The notes below the pieces were generated by a model. That model had not been told where the DNA came from and made no database searches. It saw only the letters and a list, made by a program, of their open reading frames with translations. A program made the position numbers and the translations under genes. This document shows positions 7,802 through 16,833 of a stretch of DNA of 35,065 bases, piece by piece; within the stretch, counting starts at the first letter, position 1, and each line of letters starts with the position of its first letter. The stretch is taken from the NCBI GenBank assembly GCA_944377745.1, contig CALWFV010000039.1, positions 1 through 35,065 of the forward strand, written 5' to 3'. This DNA is from an uncultured Mediterraneibacter sp. Lineage in GTDB: Bacteria; Bacillota; Clostridia; Lachnospirales; Lachnospiraceae.

Positions 7802-7862
7802 ACAAAATAAGGATAAAAAGAACAAAATAGAGTTATTTGATAAGGGCGATACCTGATAGAAT
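7802..7862 (+). promoter_or_regulatory. AraC-type operator plus -10 box of the GH43-like operon
   Basis: Two direct half-sites start at 7802 (ACAAAATAAGGATAAAA) and 7822 (ACAAAATAGAGTTATTT), 20 bp apart. A -10 box TAGAAT (7857-7862) starts 35 bp after the second half-site. The same geometry recurs at 11121-11181 and 21795-21855. The second half-site lies at the -35 region and no good -35 hexamer is seen, the picture expected for class II activation by an AraC protein. Right after the -10 a MITE-like element begins, so the first transcribed bases are now element sequence. Confidence 0.75.
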
Positions 7863-8056
7863 GATGTTGGGGTCAAAAGCCCCCAACTACGATGCCTACG
7901 GATTGTTCCGTGCTACGCACTCCCACAATCCTACCCAATATTCGCATATCGTGGGATATACATCCCACTTTTATGCTCATATTGGGGCGGGTCCCAAAGC
8001 CTTTCACCCACTTATGAGCAAGATCATGTGGGCTTACACCTTTTGACCCTGGCATC
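7863..8056. mobile_element. 194-bp MITE-like element with 7-bp target duplication
   Basis: The ends form an imperfect 17-bp terminal inverted repeat: GATGTTGGGGTCAAAAG (7863-7879) against CTTTTGACCCTGGCATC (8040-8056), three mismatches. Identical 7-bp direct repeats ATAGAAT flank it at 7856-7862 and 8057-8063. The inside holds hairpins such as GTGGGAT/ATCCCAC (7951-7957 with 7962-7968) and TTGGGG/CCCCAA near the left end. No transposase gene is present; a 69-residue frame across it looks spurious. It probably moved in trans by a full-size relative elsewhere in the genome. It sits in the promoter of the GH43-like gene. Confidence 0.8.
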
Positions 8057-8142
8057 ATAGAATACATTCAGAAAGAAAACGGCAGCAGTTTACACTCGGA
8101 GAAGAACGTTACTTTAAAGAATGGAAATGAGGAGGTATCAGA

Positions 8143-9570
8143 ATGAAAAAACAAATATATAATCCATATCTTCCGTCCTGGGAGTACATTCCGGACGGGG
8201 AGCCCCGTGTCTTTGACGGCAGGGTATATGTATTTGGGTCTCATGACAGGTTTAACGGTTATGCATTCTGCCTGAATGATTATGTCTGCTGGTCCGCGCC
8301 GGAAGATGATCTTACACAGTGGAGATATGAAGGCGTGATCTATAAAAGAGGACAGGACCCGAAAAACCCGGAGGGAGAGCATATTTTTCAGGCGCCGGAT
8401 GTAGTCAGAGGCCCGGACGGGAGATATTACCTGTATTACGTGCTGGGCGGATTTTCGGTGGTTTCCGTCGCCGTGTGTGATGAGCCGGCAGGAGAGTATG
8501 AATTTTACGGCTATGTTCATTATTCGGACGGAACCCTTTTGGGCGAGCGTGCCGGAGATTCTCCGCAGTTTGATCCCGGAGTGCTTGTGGAGGGAGAAAA
8601 TATTTATCTCTATACGGGATTCTGCGCACCTGGGGATAAAAAGGCAGAAGGCGCGAGCGTGACAGTTCTGGAGCCGGATATGCTGACAGTAAAAGAGACT
8701 TCGCGCATTGTGGCACCGGGAGTGAATACCGCGAAGGGGACGTCTTTTGAGGAACATGAGTTCTTTGAAGCGTCGTCTATCCGCAAGGTGAATGAGAAGT
8801 ATTATTTTATTTATTCGTCGGTGCTTTACCATGAACTCTGTTATGCCGTATCAGATTCTCCGCTGGGAGGTTTTGAGTGGAAGGGAGTTCTGGTGAGTAA
8901 TAATGACATAGGGATCTCGTCCTGGAAACCTGCGGAAAAGCCTATGTTCTACGGAGGAAACAATCACGGAAGTATTGCCGAGATCGACGGGAAATGGTAT
9001 ATCTTCTATCACCGTCAGACAAACGGAACGAGCTACAGCAGACAGGGGTGCGCAGAACTGCTCCACATGAACAGTGACGGCAGTTTTGAACAGGCGGAGA
9101 TGACCTCCTGCGGACTGAATGGTGGACCGCTTGAAGGAAATGGAGAGTATCCGGCGTATATTGCCTGCTGTCTGTTCTGCCCGACAGAGGAAGCCTACAG
9201 TGCGCCGCCGGGAGAGTGGATGGACGCGAGATTCCCGAAGATCACTCAGGACGGGAAGGACGGAGACCAGGTTGACGGATATATCGCAAATATGAAAACA
9301 GGTGCGACAGCGGGATTCAAATATTTTGACTGCCGCGGGATAAAACGTATCACCATCCGGACGAGAGGATTTGCGGAAGGAAGATTCCTTGTAAAGACAA
9401 AATGGGACGGCAAGGTCCTGGGCGGCATCGACATCCATATTTCAGATGAGTGGAAAGCATGGACAGGGGATGTCGCGCTACCGGACGGCGTGAACGCGCT
9501 GTTCTTCGAGTATGACGGAATGGGGAATCCGTCGCTGGCGTCATTTGAACTGGAACAGGAAACGAAATAG
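8143..9570 (+). CDS. Glycoside hydrolase family 43-like protein
   Basis: The 475-residue product has no signal peptide and should act in the cytoplasm. The N-terminal two thirds show five-bladed-propeller features of GH43 and relatives: an opening NPYLPSWEYIPDGEPRVF with the early Asp, FQAPDVVRGPDGRYYLYY with the middle Asp, and EHEFFEASSIRK with the likely acid Glu near residue 210. Repeated KYYFIYSS and KWYIFYH strands mark the blades. The last 110 residues look like a beta-sandwich, CBM6-like domain. Family members cut arabinose, xylose or galactose from plant polymers or conjugates; the sugar cannot be told here. An AGGAGG site precedes the ATG. It forms an operon with the next hydrolase (34-base gap) and is driven by the AraC-type promoter interrupted by the MITE. 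Confidence 0.85.
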   Translation: MKKQIYNPYLPSWEYIPDGEPRVFDGRVYVFGSHDRFNGYAFCLNDYVCWSAPEDDLTQWRYEGVIYKRGQDPKNPEGEHIFQAPDVVRGPDGRYYLYYVLGGFSVVSVAVCDEPAGEYEFYGYVHYSDGTLLGERAGDSPQFDPGVLVEGENIYLYTGFCAPGDKKAEGASVTVLEPDMLTVKETSRIVAPGVNTAKGTSFEEHEFFEASSIRKVNEKYYFIYSSVLYHELCYAVSDSPLGGFEWKGVLVSNNDIGISSWKPAEKPMFYGGNNHGSIAEIDGKWYIFYHRQTNGTSYSRQGCAELLHMNSDGSFEQAEMTSCGLNGGPLEGNGEYPAYIACCLFCPTEEAYSAPPGEWMDARFPKITQDGKDGDQVDGYIANMKTGATAGFKYFDCRGIKRITIRTRGFAEGRFLVKTKWDGKVLGGIDIHISDEWKAWTGDVALPDGVNALFFEYDGMGNPSLASFELEQETK

Positions 9571-9604
9571 AGAATCAACATACATAGGAAAGAGGAGAAG
9601 AGCT

Positions 9605-11113
9605 ATGAAGCAGTATGAAATGTTTGAACTGAGTTTAAAAGGAAATCCGCCGGAAGGTTCGGAAGCGCTTGCTGAGGTGGAGGCGGTTTTTTCCTGCAAC
9701 GGGACGGAGCACCGGGTAAAAGGTTTCTATGATGGCGGTGGGATATATAAAGTGCGTTTCCTGCCGGAGGAATGCGGACTGTATACATGGAAGGTGCAGG
9801 GCGCCGCAGAAGGGGAAGGCCAGGAAGAGTGTGTAAGCGGTGAGTCTCATGGGATGGTACAGGCGGAAGGCTGTCACTTCCGATATGAGGACGGGACTCG
9901 CTATACTCCTTTCGGAACCACGGTATACGCGCTGGCACATCAGGAGGAAGAGATCATAGAACAGACAATGGAGTCGCTGAAAAACGCGCCGTTTAACAAA
10001 GTGCGCCATTGTGTCTTCCCGAAATCCTATGAGTATAACCAGAATGAGCCGGAGTATTTTGCCTTTGAAAAGGACGCGTCGGGAAAATGGGATGTGAACC
10101 GTCCGGACTACAGATTCTGGGCTTGTCTGGAAAAGATCATCGTGGAGCTTGGGGAAATGGGGATCCAGTCGGATCTGATCCTGTTCCATCCGTATGACCG
10201 GTGGGGATTCGCCACTATGGCTATGGAAGAAAATGAGATCTATCTCAGATATGCCCTGCGCAGGCTGTCGGCTTTCCCGTATATCTGGTGGAGCATGGCA
10301 AATGAATATGACCTTTGCTTTGCAAAATCTCTGGATGACTGGGCTGCAATCGAGGAGATCATCAAGGAAGAAGATCCGTACGGGCACCTGCTCAGCAACC
10401 ATTACTGCATGAAGATGTACGATTATTCACGGAAGGACATCACGCACTGCAGCATGCAGAATATCCTTTTCTTTAAAGCAGAGAAGTGGATGAAGAAATA
10501 TCAGAAGCCGGTCATATATGATGAGTGCTGTTATGAAGGGAACATTCATTTTGCCTGGGGAAATATCTCGGCGGAGGAGATGGTACACAGGTTCTGGTGC
10601 GCGTATTGTACCGGAGCGTTTGCGACTCACGGTGAGACATATCTGTCGGAGGATGATGTGCTCTGGTGGGCAAAAGGAGGAAAATTAAAAGGGCAGAGCC
10701 CGGCGGGGATCGCGTTCCTCAAAGGGATCATTGATGAACTTCCTTCAGCGGTCGAGCCGTGGACAGAGCCGGAATATCTGCTCTTTGGCCCTGAGTTTCT
10801 AGAGAAGATCCAGAACGGGGAAAATCCGTTTGACAAGCTGCACGCATCATTGACAGAAACAGAGGACGACGCGGGCGCGTTAAAGGACAAGGTATATTCC
10901 GGACACTGCGGGGAAGAGGCGTTTATCAAATATTACGGGATACAGTGTCCGGCAAGATCCTATATCATGCTCCCGGAAGACCGTACCTATAAAGTTGAAG
11001 TGATCGATACACGGGAAAAGACGCGGAAGACGGTGCTGGAAGGAGCGTCAGGCATCTGCTGGGTGGATCTGCCGGGAAAAGAAAGGATGGCAGTTCTGGC
11101 AACAGAAGAATAA
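9605..11113 (+). CDS. DUF5060/DUF4038/DUF5605-type putative glycoside hydrolase
   Basis: The 502-residue cytoplasmic protein has three parts. Residues 1-80 are a beta-rich domain like DUF5060. Residues 95-400 form a TIM-barrel hydrolase of the DUF4038 (apiosidase-like, GH140-related) type. The last 80 residues resemble DUF5605. Likely catalytic acids are Glu234 in WWSMANEYD and Glu307 in VIYDECCYEG, at the ends of strands 4 and 7 as in clan GH-A. The start at 9605 follows AGAGGAGAAG; an earlier in-frame start at 9512 would overlap the previous gene by 59 bases and lacks support. Relatives act on plant cell wall side chains, which fits a neighbouring GH78. The exact substrate is not known. Confidence 0.82.
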   Translation: MKQYEMFELSLKGNPPEGSEALAEVEAVFSCNGTEHRVKGFYDGGGIYKVRFLPEECGLYTWKVQGAAEGEGQEECVSGESHGMVQAEGCHFRYEDGTRYTPFGTTVYALAHQEEEIIEQTMESLKNAPFNKVRHCVFPKSYEYNQNEPEYFAFEKDASGKWDVNRPDYRFWACLEKIIVELGEMGIQSDLILFHPYDRWGFATMAMEENEIYLRYALRRLSAFPYIWWSMANEYDLCFAKSLDDWAAIEEIIKEEDPYGHLLSNHYCMKMYDYSRKDITHCSMQNILFFKAEKWMKKYQKPVIYDECCYEGNIHFAWGNISAEEMVHRFWCAYCTGAFATHGETYLSEDDVLWWAKGGKLKGQSPAGIAFLKGIIDELPSAVEPWTEPEYLLFGPEFLEKIQNGENPFDKLHASLTETEDDAGALKDKVYSGHCGEEAFIKYYGIQCPARSYIMLPEDRTYKVEVIDTREKTRKTVLEGASGICWVDLPGKERMAVLATEE

Positions 11114-11120
11114 AAACAGA

Positions 11121-11181
11121 GCAAAATAAAGATAAAAAAGACAAAATCAGAATATTTCCACGGATATGATTCTGCTACAAT
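11121..11181 (+). promoter_or_regulatory. AraC-type operator plus -10 box of the first GPH symporter gene
   Basis: Half-sites GCAAAATAAAGATAAAA (11121) and ACAAAATCAGAATATTT (11141) are 20 bp apart. TACAAT (11176-11181) starts 35 bp after the second. The start is near 11188, followed by ACACTCA-type early sequence, very like the ACATTCA that follows the right-hand TAGAAT copy at 8058. The leader of about 85 bases can form a small AAAAGC/GCTTTT hairpin before the AAGGAGGAG ribosome site. Confidence 0.78.
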
Positions 11182-11271
11182 ACACTCAACAACAAAAGCA
11201 GCCGGTAAAGCTTTTAGCTGGAGCAGATGAATGATAAGTCTGATGAATTATGGATCTAAGGAGGAGAAAAA

Positions 11272-12684
11272 ATGCAGGGTTTAGCAACAAAACACAATGA
11301 CCCCAATGCAAGGCTCGGATGGGGCGAGCGTCTCGGTTATGGTTCCGGGCAGTTGGGAATGAACGCGATCAACGCGGTAATAGGTTCCTTTTTAACGATT
11401 TATTTTACAAACTCGGCGCTGCTCGATGCAGGTATCATCGCGTCGATCATCGCGGTATCAAAGGTATTCGACGGTATTTCCGACCTGATCATGGGAAATA
11501 TCGTGGACCGTACGAAATCAAGATTCGGTAAAGCCCGTGTATGGCTGATGCGGATGTGTATCCCGTTCGCGGTGACGACAGTGCTCCTGTTCACGGTTCC
11601 GTCCAACTGGCCGGAGATGGCAAAATATGTATATGTATTTGTTTTTTACAACCTGGTAAATACAGTCTGCTTTACATCCATGGCAGTTCCGTATTATTCC
11701 ATGATCTCTCTTATGACAAAGAATGCATATGAGAGAGGAATGCTCGGAAACGTACAGCAGATCTTCCAGACACTGGCGAACGTGATCATCAACTCCGTAT
11801 TTGTTGTCATGCTGACAGCGTTTACGGACAATACAGAAAACATTTATACCCAGAGAGCGTTTACACTGACCATGATCGTGATCTCAGTTGCCATGGTGCT
11901 CCTCTCCCTGATCTGCTTCTTCAGCACAAAGGAGCGTGTGAAGGATGAGGCTTCTGAGAATGCTTCCGAAGGAAAGAAAGAAAATGCGGCAAACCCGATC
12001 GCTGCGTTCAAGGCTCTGATCAAGAACAGATACTGGGTGACAATGATCTTCGCAAACTTCGTGATCTTCTTTGTGGTCATCATGTATTCTGTAGGAAACG
12101 TTTACTATTGTCAGTATATTTACGGTGACATGAGCTGGTACGGATGGATGTCCAACGCGATCTCCATCGCACAGTTCGCGATCATGTTCATCACACCGTT
12201 CTTTATGAAGAAGTTTGGAAAAGCAAATATCTACAAAGCAGGTATGCTGTGCATGACGCTCGGTTTCCTCGGATTCGGTCTGTTTGCCAACAGCCTTCCG
12301 ACCATCGTCATCTTCAATGCCCTGAAAGGTCTCGGCCTTGGAATGAGCGGCGGCATGGCAATGGGAATGATCGCCGATACGATTACATACAGCAGACTGA
12401 AGAGCGGGATCGATCCGGTCGGAATGGGAAATGCGGCGATGTCTGCATCACAGAAACTGGGACTTGGTATCGGAACAGCCGTCCTTGGCTGGGTGATGGA
12501 TGCGGCAGGATTCGACGCATCTCTGGATGTGCAGGGGATCGCGCAGCCGGATTCCGTTATCACAGCGATCCAGTTCCTGTACAACTGGATCCCGGTCATT
12601 ATGTGCGCTATTGTCTTCGTCGTACTGGTTGTCCTTTATGACATTGAGAAGAAGCTCCCGGAGATGGAGAAAGCCGCTAAATAA
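11272..12684 (+). CDS. GPH family sugar:cation symporter (MelB-like)
   Basis: The 470-residue product has about twelve hydrophobic segments and belongs to the glycoside-pentoside-hexuronide:cation symporters of the major facilitator superfamily. The N-terminal signature runs LGYGSGQLGMNAI. The cation-site region SKVFDGISDLIMGNIVDRTK carries the conserved acidic residues of helix 2, and FGKARVW is the loop 2-3 motif. The central TM7 region (KNRYW...) is intact, unlike the shortened homologue at 32800. It should import glycosides or released oligosaccharides with Na+ or H+. It has its own AraC-type promoter and is followed by a hairpin and by the rhamnosidase gene, so it probably carries the rhamnosidase's substrate; that link is inference from position. 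Confidence 0.93.
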   Translation: MQGLATKHNDPNARLGWGERLGYGSGQLGMNAINAVIGSFLTIYFTNSALLDAGIIASIIAVSKVFDGISDLIMGNIVDRTKSRFGKARVWLMRMCIPFAVTTVLLFTVPSNWPEMAKYVYVFVFYNLVNTVCFTSMAVPYYSMISLMTKNAYERGMLGNVQQIFQTLANVIINSVFVVMLTAFTDNTENIYTQRAFTLTMIVISVAMVLLSLICFFSTKERVKDEASENASEGKKENAANPIAAFKALIKNRYWVTMIFANFVIFFVVIMYSVGNVYYCQYIYGDMSWYGWMSNAISIAQFAIMFITPFFMKKFGKANIYKAGMLCMTLGFLGFGLFANSLPTIVIFNALKGLGLGMSGGMAMGMIADTITYSRLKSGIDPVGMGNAAMSASQKLGLGIGTAVLGWVMDAAGFDASLDVQGIAQPDSVITAIQFLYNWIPVIMCAIVFVVLVVLYDIEKKLPEMEKAAK

Positions 12685-12699
12685 CAGGAAATAATGATG

Positions 12700-12756
12700 C
12701 TGTTCAAAGGAACAGAAGAAAAGAAGAAGGACTGTTTGATATGACAGTCCTTTTCT
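12700..12756 (+). terminator. Two hairpins between symporter and rhamnosidase genes; the second is terminator-like
   Basis: CTGTTC/GAACAG (12700-12705 with 12710-12715) forms a small hairpin. AAGGACTGT (12727-12735) pairs with ACAGTCCTT (12744-12752) and is followed by TTCTTG, a weak T-run. It may cut, not abolish, read-through to the GH78 gene, which has no other clear promoter. Confidence 0.65.
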
Positions 12757-12787
12757 TGTAAAATGAGAAAGGAAAGGATGTAAGGTT

Positions 12788-15547
12788 ATGCAGATCACAG
12801 ACGTAAAGATCAACGGAATGAGAAATCCCATCGGATATGAGTATAAGAACCCGCGGATAAGCTGGAAGGTACGGGAAACAGAAGCGAAGCATCAGACCGG
12901 CGCCAGGATCGAGGTGGCGGAAGACGCGGGATTTCAGGATATTTTCTATGTGAAAGAAGGGGAGGAACTGTCCTCCCTGGGAGAACTGCTGGAGATCGAA
13001 CTGAAACCATATACAAGATACCATGCCCGGGTGCAGGTGGAGAACGAACTGGGCGAAAAGGCAGTGAGCGATCCGGTGTATTTTGAGACCGGCAAGATGG
13101 ATCAGCCCTGGATCGGGAAATGGATCACCACGCAGGATGGGGACGACTTCCATCCGGTATTCTGCAGATCGTTCCGGCCGGCGGGAAAAGTGCGCAGCGC
13201 CATACTCTACATTTCCGGGCTGGGACTTTTCAAGGCGGAGCTGAACGGAAAGCCGGTCAGTGAGGAAGTGCTGACTCCCTACTACAGCAACTACCATGAT
13301 GAGGTCCAGTACCTGACCTTTGACATCACAGATCTGGTCAGCGAGGAGAATACACTTAAGGTTTCCCTTGGAAACGGATGGTACAAAGGAAAATTCGGGC
13401 TTGCCGGGATGAAGGAGAATTTCGGAAGCCGCTTCCAGATGATCGCGGAGATCCGGATCACCTGTGAGGACGGAAGCGTCCAGACTATCCCAACGGATGA
13501 GAACTGGACCTATACAGGTTCCGACATAGAGGCGAGCGATATCTATGACGGGGAAGTCCTGAACCGGCTGCTCTGGGACGGGAAGGTAAATGAGGATAAA
13601 CATGCGGTCCTGACGGAAGCGGAAGGAAAGCTGGTGGAGAGATACAGCCTGCCCCTTCTGGAAATGGAAGACATGAAAGTGAAAGAGATCATCTTCACTC
13701 CGGCGGGGGAGCCGGTGCTGGATTTCGGCCAGAACTTTGCGGGATATCCGGTATTTTATTCCCGGCAGCCGAAGGGAGCGAAGATCGTGCTGGACTTCGG
13801 GGAGATCCTCCAGGACGGGAACTTCTACAATGAGAACTACCGCTCGGCGAAATCCCAGTTCACTTATATTTCTGACGGAAGGGAAGAGTGGGTGAAACCG
13901 TCCTTTACCTATTTCGGGTTCCGGTATGTGAGAGTGACGGGATGGACCGGGGAACTGAGGAAAGAGGATTTCGTCGGTAAGGCAGTCTACTCCTGCATGG
14001 ACGTGACCGGAAAGATAGAGACCGGGCACGCCGGAGTGAACCGGCTCTTCTCTAACGCCATGTGGGGACAGAAATCCAACTTTGTGGACTTTCCCACAGA
14101 CTGTCCGCAGCGGGACGAGCGACTGGGATGGACCGGAGACGCCCAGGTATTCTGCGGAACCGCAAGCTACAATATGGATACGGCGGCGTTCTATCATAAA
14201 TTCATCCATGACCTGCGGACCGAGCAGGTGAAGCTGGACGGCGTGCTTCCGGGCGTGATCCCGGTATTCGACAAAAATGCGGCGATCTTCAGCAGTGTCT
14301 GGGGAGACATCGCAACCTTCCTTCCGACCGTGCTCTATGAACATTACGGGGACATCTATGCTCTGGAAGAATACTATCCGATGATGAAGGACTGGGTGGA
14401 CAAGATCACAAAAGAGGACAAGGCGAGGGGACAGAGATATCTTTTTGACTACGGGAACCAGCTTGGCGACTGGCTCGCCCTGGACGGGCGCACCCAGCAG
14501 AGCATGAAGGGAGGCACGGACGATTATTACATCGGCTCCTGTTATTATGCCGCGTCGGTGAAGAAGACGGCGGATGCGGCAGGGGTGCTGGGATACGCAG
14601 AGGACGAAGCATATTACAGAGACCTGTATGATAAGATATACGCGGCGATACTGAAAGAATATTTTTCCGATACCGGAAGGCTGTGCATAGATACCCAGAC
14701 CGCCTATATCGTGGCGTTGTACTTCGGTATCTATAAGGACAGGGAGCGGGTTGTCGAGGGCCTTAAGAGCAGGCTGTACAAGGACTGCTACAAACTAAAA
14801 GGCGGGTTTGTGGGAGCGCCTATCATGTGCCGCGTCATGGCGGAGAACGGGATGGAGGAAGAGGCGTTCTACTTCCTGCTCCAGGACGGGTATCCGGGAT
14901 GGATGCACTGCATTGGACTGGGGGCGACGACGGTCTGGGAGCGGTGGAATTCCGTGCTGGACGACGGCCATTTGAGCGGGACGATGATGAACTCTTTAAA
15001 TCACTATTCTTTCGGTTCTGTGGTAGAATATCTGTATCGGGACGTGGCGGGGCTCAAGGCGCTGGAGCCGGGGTTCAAGAAGGCGCTCATCACACCGCTC
15101 ATGGACCGGAAACTGAAGTTTATGGATATGAGTTATGACTCTGCTATGGGAACCTACCGGGTGGCATGGCGTATCCTGGAGGACGGCAGGGCCAGCGTGA
15201 AGGTGGAAGTTCCTTTCGGGTGCAGCGCGGTCATCGGACTGCCGTTCTATGATGGCGGCGTCTTTGAGGCCGGAGCGGGCTCTTATGAGTACGAGTATCA
15301 GCCGACCAAGGATTTAAGGTGCCGGTATACGAAGAAGACACTGTTTAAGGATATGATGCAGGACGAAGAGACGATGAAGACGATCAGCCGTATCTCTCCG
15401 CTTTTGAGCCATTTCTTAAGTTCAGGGGATGAGGAGTTCCTAAACGAGAGCCTGGAGACGCTCCAGGGAATGTCCTTCCTCGGATTCTCGCCGGAAGAGA
15501 TACAGAAGCTGACAGAGGAGCTGACCCAGATACGGGCAGAAGTGTAA
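12788..15547 (+). CDS. Alpha-L-rhamnosidase, glycoside hydrolase family 78
   Basis: The 919-residue cytoplasmic enzyme should remove terminal alpha-L-rhamnose from plant glycosides or pectin fragments by an inverting mechanism. An N-terminal fibronectin-like domain (VNGMRNPIGYEYKNPRISW-type opening) is followed by beta-sandwich modules (WIGKWIT near residue 112). The (alpha/alpha)6 barrel carries the signature DCPQRDERLGWTGDAQ, with acidic residues Asp438, Glu444 and Asp451 matching the known catalytic cluster. A late HYSFGSVVEYLY stretch is also typical. The last roughly 75 residues, after the usual beta-sandwich, form a charged helical tail (TISRISPLLSHFLSSGDEEF) not in the core family. No signal peptide is seen, so the substrate must be imported. 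The AraC gene starts 48 bases downstream, probably in the same transcript. Confidence 0.96.
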   Translation: MQITDVKINGMRNPIGYEYKNPRISWKVRETEAKHQTGARIEVAEDAGFQDIFYVKEGEELSSLGELLEIELKPYTRYHARVQVENELGEKAVSDPVYFETGKMDQPWIGKWITTQDGDDFHPVFCRSFRPAGKVRSAILYISGLGLFKAELNGKPVSEEVLTPYYSNYHDEVQYLTFDITDLVSEENTLKVSLGNGWYKGKFGLAGMKENFGSRFQMIAEIRITCEDGSVQTIPTDENWTYTGSDIEASDIYDGEVLNRLLWDGKVNEDKHAVLTEAEGKLVERYSLPLLEMEDMKVKEIIFTPAGEPVLDFGQNFAGYPVFYSRQPKGAKIVLDFGEILQDGNFYNENYRSAKSQFTYISDGREEWVKPSFTYFGFRYVRVTGWTGELRKEDFVGKAVYSCMDVTGKIETGHAGVNRLFSNAMWGQKSNFVDFPTDCPQRDERLGWTGDAQVFCGTASYNMDTAAFYHKFIHDLRTEQVKLDGVLPGVIPVFDKNAAIFSSVWGDIATFLPTVLYEHYGDIYALEEYYPMMKDWVDKITKEDKARGQRYLFDYGNQLGDWLALDGRTQQSMKGGTDDYYIGSCYYAASVKKTADAAGVLGYAEDEAYYRDLYDKIYAAILKEYFSDTGRLCIDTQTAYIVALYFGIYKDRERVVEGLKSRLYKDCYKLKGGFVGAPIMCRVMAENGMEEEAFYFLLQDGYPGWMHCIGLGATTVWERWNSVLDDGHLSGTMMNSLNHYSFGSVVEYLYRDVAGLKALEPGFKKALITPLMDRKLKFMDMSYDSAMGTYRVAWRILEDGRASVKVEVPFGCSAVIGLPFYDGGVFEAGAGSYEYEYQPTKDLRCRYTKKTLFKDMMQDEETMKTISRISPLLSHFLSSGDEEFLNESLETLQGMSFLGFSPEEIQKLTEELTQIRAEV

Positions 15548-15595
15548 CGGGGCTTTAAATTCTGCCCGGGGCCGGAGGTAAAACAGGAGGGAAAT

Positions 15596-16810
15596 ATGGA
15601 GAGATCACGATACCAGCTTGAAAGGCTCTCGCTTTTGATACGGACGAGCATTTTTCTCTATGAGAAGGGAGAACTTTTAGAATACCGCCCGAACGCGGCG
15701 TTCAATCCCATCCGCGACAACCGGATGTTCCGGGAGAAGCTGGTCGCGCTGGCGGGAGAGCAGGAAGAGCCGCTCCTTTATCAGGACGGCTGGCAGGTGA
15801 TATACACCTGTATCCGCAAAGGGAACTCTTTTCTCCTTTCCGGTCCGGTCAGCCTGGAAAATATCGGGAATGTGGAATTGAGGCGGTATTACAGGGAGTA
15901 CGGGATGAAGTCCGGCTCCGGGAGGCAGATACCGGCGGCGCCCCTCTCTCTGATTATCACAGTGGCGCAGATGATGACCAGGGAATTTACCGGGCGGGAA
16001 TACACCGACCAGGAACTTTTAAGGGCGAACCGGATAGCGGGGAGTTCAGAGGAAAAGATCGGGCAGGAGCAGATACTTTTTGAGATACGGGAAGATGAGG
16101 AGGAACGCTACCACCACACTTACCAGGAAGAAAGAAAACTCCTGGAATGCATTAGGGAAGGGAAGCCGGATGAGGCGGTGCGCCATTCGGAAGAGATGGA
16201 CATCGGCATGGGGCGCCTCGGGCGCAAAGACATGCGGCACTGGGCCAACGCGGCGGTGGTGGCGGTAACGCTGTGTGTCCGGGCGGCGATCGAGGGCGGG
16301 GTGAGTCCGGCGGAGGCGTACCAGGTCAGCGACTTCTATATCCAGAAGACGGAGGAGTGCAGGAAAGTGGCGGATCTCCTGGAGCTGAGGAACGCGGCGG
16401 TACGGGACTTGACGAACCGCGTCCGGAAGAAGATAGAGGGGAGAAAGCACTCCAGCTATGTGGACAAATGTATGGACTATGTCAGCAGGCACTACAAGGA
16501 GAAGATATATCTTAAGGATATGGCGGAAAACCTGGGGCTGAGCAGCACATATCTGTCCCGGCTCTTTGCAAGGGAGACGGGGATGCAGCTCCAGGAATAC
16601 ATCAACCGTTTCCGCGTGGAGCGGGCGGCGAATCTTCTGACTTATTCGGAGGAGAGTATTTCTTATATCGCGGAGTATGTCAATTTCCCGTCGCAGAGCT
16701 ATCTGGGGAAAATGTTTCGGAAATACAAGCATATGACCCCGAAGGAATACAGGGACAGATACAAGCCGTCGGAGTTTACGGAAGAGACAGGTGAAAAAAG
16801 ACAGGGCTAA
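15596..16810 (+). CDS. AraC family transcriptional regulator
   Basis: The 404-residue protein ends in a full AraC DNA-binding domain of about 100 residues (from about 290): a first helix-turn-helix (LKDMAENLGLSSTYLSRLFA) and a second (ISYIAEYVNFPSQSYLGKMFRKYKHMTPKEYRDR), including the canonical PxxYR-like end. The N-terminal 280 residues are mainly helical, with a short sensor-like start (SIFLYEKGELLEY), and resemble the ligand domain found with clostridial rhamnosidase loci. It lies directly after the GH78 gene with an AGGAGGGAAA ribosome site. It is a good candidate to bind the ACAAAAT direct repeats upstream of three transcription units here; that pairing is inference, as the AraC-GH39 protein next door is the alternative. 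Confidence 0.93.
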   Translation: MERSRYQLERLSLLIRTSIFLYEKGELLEYRPNAAFNPIRDNRMFREKLVALAGEQEEPLLYQDGWQVIYTCIRKGNSFLLSGPVSLENIGNVELRRYYREYGMKSGSGRQIPAAPLSLIITVAQMMTREFTGREYTDQELLRANRIAGSSEEKIGQEQILFEIREDEEERYHHTYQEERKLLECIREGKPDEAVRHSEEMDIGMGRLGRKDMRHWANAAVVAVTLCVRAAIEGGVSPAEAYQVSDFYIQKTEECRKVADLLELRNAAVRDLTNRVRKKIEGRKHSSYVDKCMDYVSRHYKEKIYLKDMAENLGLSSTYLSRLFARETGMQLQEYINRFRVERAANLLTYSEESISYIAEYVNFPSQSYLGKMFRKYKHMTPKEYRDRYKPSEFTEETGEKRQG

Positions 16811-16833
16811 GCGCAGGAGGCAGAGGAGGAAAA

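Noticed and set aside
7837-8046. Short plus-strand frame of 69 codons across the 194-bp element
   Set aside because: It spans the terminal repeat and hairpins of a MITE-like element and has no ribosome site; not a gene.
7863-8056. The 194-bp block as a riboswitch for the GH43-like operon
   Set aside because: Terminal inverted repeats and the 7-bp direct repeats ATAGAAT explain it better as an inserted element; no known aptamer core is seen.
12704-14344. Long minus-strand open frame of 546 codons opposite the rhamnosidase gene
   Set aside because: It is a shadow of the GH78 gene. Its composition is rich in His, Arg and Pro without domains, and it has no ribosome site.
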